Shown: piece after piece, positions 9,001-16,346 of the stretch
Layout: every line of letters starts with the position of its first letter
Numbering within the stretch: the stretch's first letter is position 1
Virus record (IMG/VR): IMGVR_UViG_3300048919_000196
Location: 1-22,945 of that record
Strand: one strand, 5' to 3'
Source: a virus
DNA length: 22,945 bases
Notes under the pieces: model-generated
Databases searched by the model: none
What the model saw: only the letters and a program-made list of their open reading frames with translations
What the model was told of the DNA's origin: nothing
Position numbers and translations under genes: made by a program

Positions 9001-9146
9001 GGCAAGCCGGCGATCAGACGCAGCAACAAAATAGTGGTGCACTCGCTCAGGCCTACCAGAAAGTGGTCGATCGCTCTGTGCGGGAGGGGATAGCCCGTGA
9101 AATACGGCCTGGTGGGATTATCTGGAATGCTAATAAACAGAGGTGA
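6006..9146 (+). CDS. H: Tail tape measure protein, lambda gpH-like
   Basis: This 1046-residue protein (853 in lambda H) sets tail length and is injected with the DNA. The N-terminal 250 residues are helical, Ala/Gln-rich coiled coil. A hydrophobic stretch follows at about residues 286-310 (LRGLGIAGLVGGIAAAVFG). Next comes the TMP region with GITQHAAAGVLAQVV and the LGDSQKAAELAMRAYSDAV block. A long coiled-coil region contains the lambda-like LRTLQAQLKTLEQH and EKSLLAHKEETLEYKRQL. A second hydrophobic segment lies near 877-900. The C-terminus contains GGKYEPAGVVHRGEFVFTKE and NLYRLMRGYATGG, the best conserved part of the family. In lambda the C-terminal piece is removed to give gpH*. The extra length relative to lambda lies mostly before the first hydrophobic segment. 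Confidence 0.95.
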   Translation: MAQQISDLVINLDVDSATFSEQVARIKGQLTGMADESDKVQARMQRAADRQSAALKSVGDAGAAAAADMKARQSAATEGLTKDWQNVSKSVDETHRRVTELNQRMRENDGQAAALARRQDELAASFFRQIDGVRQLNGETQSLTNVQARFRAARAQGNITQQDYLALISRTTARQKELQIVEEKSAAARTRFLSQLKQKVAEQKLSGTELLRMKAAQVGASDAAEVYIRKLEAAKVATHGLGLQSAAARQELGVLIGEVMRGNFGALRGSGITLANRAGWIDQLLSLRGLGIAGLVGGIAAAVFGLGKAWYDGSKESEEFNRQLILTGNYAGKTSGQLQALARSLAGNGITQHAAAGVLAQVVGSGAFSGNDVSMVSNVAAKLQQATGQAVDETINQFKRLRDDPVNAVATLNDSLHFLTATQYEQIASAQALGDSQKAAELAMRAYSDAVIQRAGAVEDNLGSLEKAWNWVKNAASGAWDAMLGIGRNPDTAMKRQDSFAEWQAAEKEYRALSSNLKVDPDYAGNNVLQKADAERLRNARQQVELKKQAYDLADQQYAQEGLAAAREKMRTDQQAQAIRSQQQFNQLVESGATAAEKRASAEKKLSQLIEKNRQDAKDGVATLWTEKDIAAARAGIEKQWKDPKTPKGKSYSTPAGDKAEEKAQAELRTLQAQLKTLEQHTSVNDVISKQRQDLWQTENQFTVLQEAAGRRQLTAQEKSLLAHKEETLEYKRQLADLGDKVASQQKLNQLADQAVKFEQQQKAARAGLQAQSEGVSTREAGRQSTLQRLSESYSYNPQAQQKVLEEQRATFEAEDALRANWLAGAKQGWAEYQDSATNVFSSVQQISQATFTGLAGQLTSLVTTGKASFRDFTTSILKMIVNVINQLLVAYAIQSAMGWISSGTNTASAGQSFAVPSFRPTGYDVGGYTGHGGKYEPAGVVHRGEFVFTKESTSRIGVANLYRLMRGYATGGLVGGGNAAAAGMGGVSVYAPVSVTTGQAGDQTQQQNSGALAQAYQKVVDRSVREGIAREIRPGGIIWNANKQR

Positions 9147-9149
9147 CTG

Positions 9150-9497
9150 ATGGCCATAGAGCATTTTGCATGGAAGATTCAGGCAGCAAGCCAGCCCACT
9201 CTGAGCAGCAAAGATACAGTCAGAACGGCGCAGTTCGGTGATGGGTACAAGCAGGTAAGTGGTTCTGGCCTGAACGATGAGGTTCTAAATTATGCCTTTT
9301 CTTTTACTGGCGATCCGGTAATAGCCAGAGAGATTCATTCATTTCTGCGGAGGCATAAAACCAAGTCTTTCACATTCACTCCACCTGGTGGTGATTTAGC
9401 CCTCTGGCGTGTTGAGGCTGACAGCCTTCAGCGAGTCACCCTGAATAAAAAAGTGGAAACCGTAACCGCAACGTTTGAACAGGCATTTACACCATGA
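9150..9497 (+). CDS. M: Minor tail protein, lambda gpM-like
   Basis: This 115-residue protein of the Phage_min_tail family (lambda M, 109 residues) is part of the tail tip complex. In lambda it acts late in tip assembly, around the time the tape measure joins. The pattern F-WK near the start, RTAQFGDGYKQVSGSGLN and the KSFTFTPPGG block are typical; lambda has VRFGDGYSQR and SFLWTPP. It starts 3 bases after the H stop, and its last bases overlap the L start by 4 (ATGA). Confidence 0.93.
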   Translation: MAIEHFAWKIQAASQPTLSSKDTVRTAQFGDGYKQVSGSGLNDEVLNYAFSFTGDPVIAREIHSFLRRHKTKSFTFTPPGGDLALWRVEADSLQRVTLNKKVETVTATFEQAFTP

Positions 9498-10249
9498 GCC
9501 TTAATGCTGATTATCAAAAACTCGAGCCGGGCAATGAAGTCCGGCTTTTTTCTGTCGATGGTACGGCCTTCGGCATGTCAGATGTGCTTTTCTTCCATGC
9601 GCATAATATCGCGCATACACCAGAAGAGATTGATGCTGCTGGTGGGGATGAAAGTAAACTGCCTGCGAAATCCATCTGGTGGCAGGGGCAGGAATATAAA
9701 GCGTGGCCCTGCCAGATTGAGGGGATTGAGGTTTCCACCAGTGGGAGCAGCGCGCAGCCTAAATTATCGGTTGCTAACCTCGACAGCTCTATAACTGCGC
9801 TCTGTCTTGCCTATGATGATCTGCTGCAGGCGAAGGTCACGATCCATGATACGTTGGCCAGCTACCTTGATGCCCGAAATTTTCCAGGCGGGAACCCCAC
9901 GGCAGACCCTACGCAGGAAAAGGTGAAAGTATTTTACATCGATGCCAAAAGCGCAGAGACAAACGAGGCCGTGGAGTTCACACTTTCAAGTCCGATGGAC
10001 CTGCAGGGACTGATGATTCCGACGCGTCAGCTGCATTCGCTCTGTACCTGGTGCATCCGGAACAAGTATCGCACCGGCGACGGCTGCGACTATGCCGGGA
10101 CCAACTATTTCGACAAAAACAATAACCCGGTCAGCGATCCGTCCCAGGATGAATGCAGCGGCACTCTGACGGCCTGCAAACTTCGGTTCGGCGAAAATAA
10201 CGAACTCTCGTTTGGTGGCTTCCCGGGGACGTCTTTGATCAGGAGCTGA
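9494..10249 (+). CDS. L: Minor tail protein with Fe-S-type cysteine cluster, lambda gpL-like
   Basis: This 251-residue tail tip protein (232 in lambda) lies at the distal end of the tail. Lambda gpL carries an iron-sulphur cluster bound by C-terminal cysteines. Here the cysteines at about residues 184, 187, 198, 221 and 228 lie in SLCTWC, GDGCDY, DECSG and ACKLRF. The spacings 198-221 and 221-228 equal those in the lambda sequence. The first ligand is separated from the second by a few extra residues and could be C184 or C187. The end NELSFGGFPG matches the FGGF motif of the family. The start overlaps M by 4 bases. Confidence 0.93.
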   Translation: MSLNADYQKLEPGNEVRLFSVDGTAFGMSDVLFFHAHNIAHTPEEIDAAGGDESKLPAKSIWWQGQEYKAWPCQIEGIEVSTSGSSAQPKLSVANLDSSITALCLAYDDLLQAKVTIHDTLASYLDARNFPGGNPTADPTQEKVKVFYIDAKSAETNEAVEFTLSSPMDLQGLMIPTRQLHSLCTWCIRNKYRTGDGCDYAGTNYFDKNNNPVSDPSQDECSGTLTACKLRFGENNELSFGGFPGTSLIRS

Positions 10250-10250
10250 T

Positions 10251-10967
10251 ATGCGTCAGAAAACCATTGATGCCATTATGGCGCATGCTGAAGCTGAATA
10301 TCCTCGTGAGTGCTGTGGCGTCGTGGCGCAGAAAAGCCGCGTTGAACGTTATTTTCCGTGCCGTAATCTTGCCGCGGCGCCAGAGGACAATTTTGTCCTT
10401 TGTCCGGAAGATTACGCAGCAGCTGAAGACTGGGGAACTGTGATCGCCATCGCTCACAGTCACCCTGATGCCACGACGCAACCAAGCGAACTGGATAAAG
10501 CGCAATGCGATGCAACGCTTTTACCCTGGCACATCGTGAGCTGGCCGGAGGGGGATTTACGTACCATCCAGCCGCGCGGAGAACTGCCGCTGCTGGAGCG
10601 TCCCTTTGTGCTTGGTCACTTTGACTGCTGGGGTCTGGTCATGAGCTATTTCCGGCAAACCCACGGTATCGAACTACACGACTATCGGGTTGACTATCCC
10701 TGGTGGGAAAACAATTATCCGGACAACTTCTATCAGGATTGCTGGTACGAGTGCGGTTTCAGAGAGTTCGACGGACCACCGAGGCCAGGCGATATGGTGA
10801 TCATGCAGGTCCAGGCCGATAAGTGGAATCACGCGGGAATTTTGCTGGAGGGCAATATGCTGCTGCATCACCTGTACGGACACATAAGCCAGCGTGTGCC
10901 GTACGGCGGCTACTGGCAGGAACGAACAGTTAAGTTATTGCGCTATAAAGATTTATTTGTTTATTAA
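10251..10967 (+). CDS. K: Tail tip peptidase, JAMM plus NlpC/P60 domains, lambda gpK-like
   Basis: This 238-residue bifunctional protein joins two hydrolase domains. The N-terminal JAB/MPN metalloprotease domain has E20, then H69-S-H71-P and D82, which completes the HxH-x10-D zinc motif. The C-terminal NlpC/P60 cysteine peptidase domain has its Cys at 126 (HFDCWGLV), His at 194 (WNHAGILL) and a further His near 206. In lambda, K is needed at an early stage of tail tip assembly, and the NlpC part is thought to act on peptidoglycan at infection. It begins one base after the L stop. The end of K marks the point where the tail operon is interrupted by a lipoprotein moron. Confidence 0.94.
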   Translation: MRQKTIDAIMAHAEAEYPRECCGVVAQKSRVERYFPCRNLAAAPEDNFVLCPEDYAAAEDWGTVIAIAHSHPDATTQPSELDKAQCDATLLPWHIVSWPEGDLRTIQPRGELPLLERPFVLGHFDCWGLVMSYFRQTHGIELHDYRVDYPWWENNYPDNFYQDCWYECGFREFDGPPRPGDMVIMQVQADKWNHAGILLEGNMLLHHLYGHISQRVPYGGYWQERTVKLLRYKDLFVY

Positions 10968-10994
10968 ATTATGTCATCAAAAATAATTCTTATA

Positions 10995-11022
10995 TTGCAG
11001 CCAGATTGAATGGTGTTAAGAT
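10995..11022 (+). promoter_or_regulatory. Probable sigma-70 promoter of the YecR-like moron
   Basis: TTGCAG (10995-11000) and TAAGAT (11017-11022) are separated by 16 bases, in an AT-rich gap that contrasts with the surrounding tail genes. An AAGGGA ribosome binding site follows at 11039-11044. The arrangement fits independent expression in the lysogen. No start site is proven. Confidence 0.5.
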
Positions 11023-11049
11023 ATTTCCGATTGTAATTAAGGGAAATAA

Positions 11050-11379
11050 ATGATGAAGAAAATAGTCCTGATAGTTTTAACTACCATGATTTTATCTGGT
11101 TGCGCGGTTCGAAAGGAAATGGTCCCTATGGGGGGAAGTAAGGCCGATGGTACTGTGAGAATGGGGTATACAGTCGGTCAATTTGAAAAGCCTGTTGTTG
11201 ACCTTAATCAAGCCGCATCTTTAGCCGCCCAAAAATGTAAAACCTGGGGATATGAAGGTGCAGAACCTTTTGGCGGACAAACTAGCCAGTGTGGACAGAT
11301 GGATGGTTTTGGGAGTTGTATTATGTCCAACGTATCTGTCGAATATCAGTGTACCGGCGGTAAAGCTGCACAAAATTGA
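11050..11379 (+). CDS. YecR-like lipoprotein (moron between K and I)
   Basis: This 109-residue predicted lipoprotein has a short signal peptide (MMKKIVLIVLTTMIL) ending in the lipobox LSGC with Cys18. Ala at +2 favours outer-membrane sorting. The mature part has a GGSKADGTVRMGYTVG segment, Cys at WGYEGAEPFGG-flanking positions and a QCG-GFGSC pattern. This resembles the YecR family, which in E. coli is a flagellar-regulon-associated lipoprotein of unknown function. The gene has its own promoter candidate and terminator, has no lambda counterpart, and is more AT-rich than K and I. This is the usual profile of a lysogenic-conversion moron. The start could be either of two adjacent ATGs (11050 or 11053). 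A surface role such as superinfection exclusion is possible but not shown. Confidence 0.75.
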   Translation: MMKKIVLIVLTTMILSGCAVRKEMVPMGGSKADGTVRMGYTVGQFEKPVVDLNQAASLAAQKCKTWGYEGAEPFGGQTSQCGQMDGFGSCIMSNVSVEYQCTGGKAAQN

Positions 11380-11384
11380 TATTT

Positions 11385-11407
11385 AAACCGCTTCGGCGGT
11401 TTTTTTT
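11385..11407 (+). terminator. Intrinsic terminator of the YecR-like gene
   Basis: A perfect 7-bp stem AAACCGC/GCGGTTT (11385-11402) has a TTCG tetraloop and is followed by T residues to 11407. It ends immediately before the first possible start codon of gene I. It would stop moron transcription in the lysogen and must be read through from the late promoter. Confidence 0.85.
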
Positions 11408-11422
11408 ATGTGTGGAAATTGT

Positions 11423-12022
11423 ATGAAAGAGGTTATGAGTCGAATTGAACTTGGCGGAGTTCTTGGTAAAACGTTTGGAAAAGTTCACCATCGCCTGATT
11501 TCCCGTGTGAGCGAGGCCGGTGTCGCACTCGCGAAGACCATTCCTGGATTTGAGAAGTTTATGATTTCCAGCCAGCGTCGCGGGCTCACATACTCTGTGT
11601 TTAAGGGTAAAAGAAACATTGGTGAGGATGATCTTGGCTTTCCGGTTACCGGTGACGTTATCCGTATTGTTCCAGTTATTATAGGCAGTAAAAAAGCAGG
11701 GATATTACAAACAATCCTTGGTGCAGTGCTGGTTGTTGTCGGGGTGGCTGTTGGCTATTTTTCAGCAGGTACGTTATCTGCAGCCGGGTATGGTGTCGCA
11801 CAAATTGGTGCGGCGATGATGGTCGGCGGGGTTGTGCAAATGCTTTCTCCTCAGCCAACGGGATTGGCCAGCAAACAAAGCTCGGATAATCGCGCCTCAT
11901 ACGCATTCGGTGGAGTGACAAACACTGCAGCTCAGGGCTACCCGGTACCGCTACTTTATGGTCGCCGGCGAATCGGCGGAGCGATTATTTCAGCCGGAAT
12001 TTATGTCGAAGATCAGCAGTAG
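11423..12022 (+). CDS. I: Tail assembly protein, lambda gpI-like
   Basis: This is a tail tip assembly protein required early in building the tip (J-I-L-K pathway in lambda). The ubiquitin-like N-terminal part contains RIELGGVLGKTFGKVHHRLI, IPGFEKFM, GLTYSVFKG and a GDVIRIVPVI segment like lambda IRIVP. A glycine/alanine-rich hydrophobic segment follows at about residues 95-130. The C-terminus ends in the conserved YPVPLLYGRRRIGGAIISAGIYVE-type pattern. Three in-frame starts are possible: 11408, 11423 and 11435. I prefer 11423 because GGA lies 6 bases upstream and because 11408 directly abuts the preceding terminator T tract. About 199 residues from this start. Confidence 0.88.
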   Translation: MKEVMSRIELGGVLGKTFGKVHHRLISRVSEAGVALAKTIPGFEKFMISSQRRGLTYSVFKGKRNIGEDDLGFPVTGDVIRIVPVIIGSKKAGILQTILGAVLVVVGVAVGYFSAGTLSAAGYGVAQIGAAMMVGGVVQMLSPQPTGLASKQSSDNRASYAFGGVTNTAAQGYPVPLLYGRRRIGGAIISAGIYVEDQQ

Positions 12023-12039
12023 ATAACAAACCTTCTTTC

Positions 12040-12063
12040 AGGCCACCTTCGGGTGGCTTTTTT
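12040..12063 (+). terminator. Intrinsic terminator-like hairpin between I and J
   Basis: GCCACC (12042-12047) pairs with GGTGGC (12052-12057) around a TTCG tetraloop, extended by weaker outer pairs, and is followed by a T run to 12063. It sits 12 bases before the J start. Like the D-E hairpin, it must be tolerated by late antiterminated transcription, or it may trim the mRNA end. Confidence 0.8.
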
Positions 12064-12074
12064 ATGGGCGCAAT

Positions 12075-15000
12075 ATGGCTACAGAAAAAGTGTTAAAGGG
12101 CCGCAAGGGCGGCAGCTCCAGTTCCCGAACCCCTACTGAACAGCCAGATGATCTTCAATCTGTAGCGAAGGCTAAAATCCTCGTTGCGCTTGGGGAAGGG
12201 GAGTTTGCAGGGCAGCTAACCGGCAAAGATATTTACCTGGACGGAACGGCGCTGGAGAACTCCGACGGCTCACAAAACTTCAGCGGCGTGACGTGGGAGT
12301 TTCGCGCGGGAACGCAGGCACAAAATTACATCCAGGGCATTCCCGGTACTGAAAACGAAATCAGCGTGGGTACTGAAGTTTCCAGTGTTACAGCCTGGAC
12401 ACGAACTTTCACTAACACCCAGCTATCGGCAGTACGCCTGCGTCTGAAATGGCCGTCTCTGTTTAAACAGGAAGATGACGGGGATTTGGTCGGCTATTCG
12501 ATCAACTATGCTATCGACCTGCAGACGGACGGTGGAACATGGCAGACGGTACTCAATACCAGCGTGACCGGGAAAACAACCTCTGGTTACGAGCGTAGCC
12601 ACCGAATTGATTTACCTCAGGCTGGCAGTACCTGGACTATCAGACTGCGTAAGGTTACAGCCGATGCTAACAGCGCGAAGATTGGCGACACGATGACACT
12701 GCAGAGCTTCACTGAGGTGATCGACGCCAAGTTGCGCTATCCGAACACCGCGCTGCTGTACATTGAATTCGACTCCAGCCAGTTTAACGGCTCAATCCCG
12801 CAGATCTCCTGTGAGCCTCGCGGTCGTGTTATCCGCGTTCCTGATAATTATGACGCTGAAACCCGAACCTACAGCGGTACTTGGACCGGGGCGTTTAAAT
12901 GGGCATGGACGGATAACCCGGCGTGGATTTTTTACGATCTGGTGGTTACCGACCGTTTCGGCCTTGGTAACCGACTTACTGCGGCTAACATCGATAAATG
13001 GACATTGTATCAGGTGGCTCAGTATTGCGATCAGCAGGTACCGGACGGGAAAGGCGGAAGCGGTACCGAACCACGGTATACCTGCAACGTCTATATCCAG
13101 GACCGTAACGACGCTTACACTGTGTTGCGTGATTTTGCCGCTATCTTCCGCGGCATGACTTACTGGGGCGGGGATCAGATCGTTGCCCTGGCTGACATGC
13201 CACGTGATGTTGATTACAGCTATACGCGCGCGAACGTTATTGACGGTCGCTTCACCTATTCTAGCAGCACCACGAAAACCCGATACACCACAGCGCTGGT
13301 ATCCTGGTCCGATCCGGATAACGCCTACGCTGACGCGATGGAGCCCGTATTTGAGCAGGTGCTGGTGGCACGTTACGGCTTTAATCAACTGGAGATGACG
13401 GCTATCGGATGCACCCGGCAATCAGAAGCAAACCGAAAAGGCCGCTGGGGCATCCTCACCAACAATAAAGACCGTGTTGTTTCGTTCGATGTCGGCCTGG
13501 ATGGAAACATACCACAGCCGGGCTACATCATCGCCGTGGCAGACGAACTGCTTTCCGGAAAGGTTATGGGCGGCCGCATCAGCGCCGTTAACGGTCGCGT
13601 TATCAAACTTGACCGTGTGACAGATGCGGCAGCAGGTGATCGCCTGATTCTCAACCTACCTTCCGGAGCGTCGCAGAGCAGGACCATTCAGGCCGTGAAC
13701 GGTGAATCAGTCACAGTCACCACGGCATACAGTGAGACGCCACAGGCCGAAGCTGTTTGGGTGGTGGAATCTGACGAGCTTTACGCTCAGCAGTACCGCG
13801 TTGTCAGCGTAAGCGATAACGATAATGGCACCTTCTCGATCACCGCTGCATGGCACGATCCGGATAAATATGCCCGTATCGATACTGGCGCAATTATAGA
13901 CCAGCGGCCAATAAGTGTAATACCGCCTGGTAATCAGTCACCGCCAGCTAACATCGTGATCAGCTCGTTTTCTGTGGTTCAGCAGAATATCAGCGTCGAA
14001 ACGATGCGCGTCAGCTGGGACCAGGCGCAGAACGCTATCGCCTATGAGGGGCAGTGGCGCCGCAATGACGGAAACTGGGTGAACATGCCGCGCAGCTCCA
14101 CCACGTCATTTGACGTCCCGGGGATTTATTCCGGTCGCTACCTGGTGCGCGTGCGCGCAATTAATGCCGCTGAAATTTCCTCAGGATGGGGATATTCAGA
14201 AGAGAAGATCCTGACCGGCAAAGTAGGTAATCCGCCTAAGCCATTAGGATTCACGGCCACGGGCATTAACTGGGGGATCCGTCTGAACTGGGGTTTTCCG
14301 GCAAACACCGGCGATACGCTAAAAACGGAAATTCAGTACACAGCCAACAGTGACTTTTCAGATCCACTCTTGCTCTCAGATGTGCCTTATCCATCTGCGG
14401 AATACACCCAGCTCGGCCTTAAAGCAGGGCAGGAATTCTGGTACCGCGCGCAGCTGGTTGACAGAACGGGTAACGAGTCCGGTTATACCGACTGGATCAG
14501 GGGGATGTCTAACGATAACGCCGATGATTATCTGGGTGATATTGCAGACGATTTCCTTACCTCTGCCGACGGCGACCGTCTGACCAGCGATATTGATACC
14601 AATCTTGAAGCCGCAATGCAGAACGCGCTGGCCAACCACGGAACAGCTGAGCATCAGTGGGCACAATACGGGGAAGTGCGTGCCGATATCCTTGTTGTTA
14701 AAACGACGATTGCTGAGGTGGATAAGGCAATGGCCGAACTATCAACGCAGGTACAGGCGCAGATAGAGGACGTAACTGCAGCGCTGGAGGATAAGCTTAC
14801 CGCCGTCGTCGATGCCTCCGGCGCTTCGGCGATCTATACCCTCAAAGCAGGCGTCAGGATAAACGGCATCATGTATAACGCCGGGATGTCGATTGCCGTT
14901 CTGGCGCAGGCAGGGCAGCCGATCGTTACCCGCGTTGGTTTCAACGCTAACCAGTTCGTGCTGATGAGTGGCAGTGGTGATACCCAGTATTCACCGTTCG

Positions 15001-15260
15001 CTGTGGTTAATGGCCAGGTCTTTATCAGCTCAGCGTTTATTCAGGATGGTACGATCACCAATGCCAAAATCGGTAACTTTATCCAGTCCAACAATTACGT
15101 TGCCGGGCAATCTGGATGGAAACTGGATAAAGGTGGCACCTGGGAAAACTATGGCAGTGACGGGCAGGGTGCAAGAAAGACTACCAATGTTACTGACAGC
15201 ATCAGGGATGCTAACGGCGTCCTGCGCGTACAGATTGGAAAACTGACAGGAGTATTCTGA
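12075..15260 (+). CDS. J: Tail tip / host specificity protein, lambda gpJ-like
   Basis: This 1061-residue central tail tip protein (1132 in lambda J) determines receptor choice. The basic start GRKGGSSSSRTPTEQPDDLQS is the J signature. The tip-attachment core runs to about residue 600 and contains RYPNTALLYIEFDSSQF, NPAWIFYDLVVTDRFGLG and ADMPRDVDYSYTRANVIDG. Two fibronectin type III modules follow at about 623-715 and 719-813. A helical linker leads to a DUF1983 region (about 870-1010) and an end RVQIGKLTGVF. The protein ends directly after the DUF1983 region, so a lambda-style distal receptor-binding extension is absent or very short. The stop overlaps the next gene start by one base (TGATG). 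Confidence 0.95.
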   Translation: MATEKVLKGRKGGSSSSRTPTEQPDDLQSVAKAKILVALGEGEFAGQLTGKDIYLDGTALENSDGSQNFSGVTWEFRAGTQAQNYIQGIPGTENEISVGTEVSSVTAWTRTFTNTQLSAVRLRLKWPSLFKQEDDGDLVGYSINYAIDLQTDGGTWQTVLNTSVTGKTTSGYERSHRIDLPQAGSTWTIRLRKVTADANSAKIGDTMTLQSFTEVIDAKLRYPNTALLYIEFDSSQFNGSIPQISCEPRGRVIRVPDNYDAETRTYSGTWTGAFKWAWTDNPAWIFYDLVVTDRFGLGNRLTAANIDKWTLYQVAQYCDQQVPDGKGGSGTEPRYTCNVYIQDRNDAYTVLRDFAAIFRGMTYWGGDQIVALADMPRDVDYSYTRANVIDGRFTYSSSTTKTRYTTALVSWSDPDNAYADAMEPVFEQVLVARYGFNQLEMTAIGCTRQSEANRKGRWGILTNNKDRVVSFDVGLDGNIPQPGYIIAVADELLSGKVMGGRISAVNGRVIKLDRVTDAAAGDRLILNLPSGASQSRTIQAVNGESVTVTTAYSETPQAEAVWVVESDELYAQQYRVVSVSDNDNGTFSITAAWHDPDKYARIDTGAIIDQRPISVIPPGNQSPPANIVISSFSVVQQNISVETMRVSWDQAQNAIAYEGQWRRNDGNWVNMPRSSTTSFDVPGIYSGRYLVRVRAINAAEISSGWGYSEEKILTGKVGNPPKPLGFTATGINWGIRLNWGFPANTGDTLKTEIQYTANSDFSDPLLLSDVPYPSAEYTQLGLKAGQEFWYRAQLVDRTGNESGYTDWIRGMSNDNADDYLGDIADDFLTSADGDRLTSDIDTNLEAAMQNALANHGTAEHQWAQYGEVRADILVVKTTIAEVDKAMAELSTQVQAQIEDVTAALEDKLTAVVDASGASAIYTLKAGVRINGIMYNAGMSIAVLAQAGQPIVTRVGFNANQFVLMSGSGDTQYSPFAVVNGQVFISSAFIQDGTITNAKIGNFIQSNNYVAGQSGWKLDKGGTWENYGSDGQGARKTTNVTDSIRDANGVLRVQIGKLTGVF

Positions 15261-15562
15261 TGTCATGGGGAATACAAACATGGGATGCCAGTGGAAGGCC
15301 TAATAACTATGGCATTAAACCAGTATCGGTAGTAGGCCGCATTCCACTTGCAGCAGGTCAGAACTCAGGTTCCTGGAGTTTCACTGTGCCCACAGGTTTT
15401 AAGGTTGGTTTTGTTGTTTCTCTTGATGAAGGAGGTAACAGCGTAGGGCGAAGAATAGTTGCATCAGGTAACTCAATAACTGTGACGTCCGCATCTGACA
15501 CTGGGCTTGGTAATTATCCGGACTCGAAATGTGAGCTGATCGTTTTTATGGAGAAGGCATAG
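15260..15562 (+). CDS. Small tail-tip accessory protein
   Basis: This 100-residue protein is coupled to J by a one-base stop/start overlap, with AGGAG seven bases before the ATG. The start MSWGIQTWDASGRPNNYGIK resembles short proteins encoded right after J in other enterobacterial lambda-like prophages, of the DUF6453 type by memory. The rest is predicted beta-rich, with PTGFKVGFVVSLDEGG and SNSITVT-like strands. No signal peptide or membrane segment is visible. It most likely forms part of the distal tail tip or receptor-binding apparatus; that role is inferred from position and co-translation. Confidence 0.7.
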   Translation: MSWGIQTWDASGRPNNYGIKPVSVVGRIPLAAGQNSGSWSFTVPTGFKVGFVVSLDEGGNSVGRRIVASGNSITVTSASDTGLGNYPDSKCELIVFMEKA

Positions 15563-16236
15563 TGTCTGACTTTGGCGCAATGATTTTAATGGATAATGGG
15601 AATCCCTTCGTCACTCCGCAATCAACGCCTTTCTGCCTCTACGGGAAATACTCATTTAATTCCTCAGCTAATGGCAGCTCCCAACAGGTGGCACAATATC
15701 TTTCGGTACCTGCCGATTATCCGGTAATGGTTTTTATCAAAACTACTGATACGGCGCAGCCGACACCCGTCATGTCATATCGCATCGGAGGGAATGTCTA
15801 TATTAGTGGCGTAAATCCCTATAACCAGAGCTTTACGCTTACAGCATATGTATTTGCAATTTTTCCACAAACACTTCCTGCATGGGGATTTGCTATCTGG
15901 GATGCCACCGGTAAGCTTGTTCTGACAAACGAATCAAGGGTTCTTTCTGATCTGCAAACAGTGGGCACTGCGGGTGCAAACGGAGGCATAAACATAGACC
16001 AGACATTGTCTGGATCTTGGGCTGTAGCTCCTGCACAGCTTGGTCAGACAATTATCACAAATAACGCGACCAAGCCTCCGACCATTTATACAATCAACGC
16101 GTATTCATCGTGCAGATTTAACGGAGGCAGTACAAGAATAAACGCAGGAGGGACATCTACCGGGACAGGCTCACCAGGCGGTGGTACCAATACGGGGATG
16201 TCTTTAACCGCCATCAATACAGCCGCTTACGATTAA
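15562..16236 (+). CDS. Second post-J tail-tip protein with WG-WDA-G motif
   Basis: This 224-residue product uses a GTG start overlapping the preceding stop (TAGTG), with GGAGAAGG just upstream. About residues 1-110 are beta-rich (MILMDNGNPFVTPQSTPFC). Around residue 112 the segment LPAWGFAIWDATGKLVLTNE repeats the WG-x-x-WDA-x-G motif that opens the preceding small gene, followed by a similar RVLSDLQTVG strand. The C-terminus is Gly/Thr/Ser-rich (GGTSTGTGSPGGGTNTG), typical of a flexible virion surface protein. The family is not known to me beyond its association with post-J positions. A tail-tip or receptor-contact function is inferred. Confidence 0.7.
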   Translation: MSDFGAMILMDNGNPFVTPQSTPFCLYGKYSFNSSANGSSQQVAQYLSVPADYPVMVFIKTTDTAQPTPVMSYRIGGNVYISGVNPYNQSFTLTAYVFAIFPQTLPAWGFAIWDATGKLVLTNESRVLSDLQTVGTAGANGGINIDQTLSGSWAVAPAQLGQTIITNNATKPPTIYTINAYSSCRFNGGSTRINAGGTSTGTGSPGGGTNTGMSLTAINTAAYD

Positions 16237-16273
16237 ACGATCGTTTAAAACGATCAATCTAAAGATATTGATC
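16233..16273. promoter_or_regulatory. Nested palindromes upstream of cor
   Basis: Three inverted repeats overlap here: TTAAACGATCGTTTAA (16233-16248, perfect 16-bp palindrome), GATCGTTT-A-AAACGATC (16239-16255), and GATCAAT-N8-ATTGATC (16252-16273). The first includes the stop codon of the previous gene. TATAAA at 16274-16279 could be a -10 element for cor, but I see no convincing -35. They could be operator half-sites or alternative hairpins. Confidence 0.45.
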
Positions 16274-16346
16274 TATAAAATCTATTTTCTTTGTTTTTTC
16301 CTCTAAGTTAACGTTTTAGAGCGTTTATTTTTCTCAGGGATGAATT

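Noticed and set aside
12792-13421. Antisense open frame (209 codons) opposite J
   Set aside because: It is fully contained in J, has a composition typical of a shadow frame, and lacks recognisable motifs.
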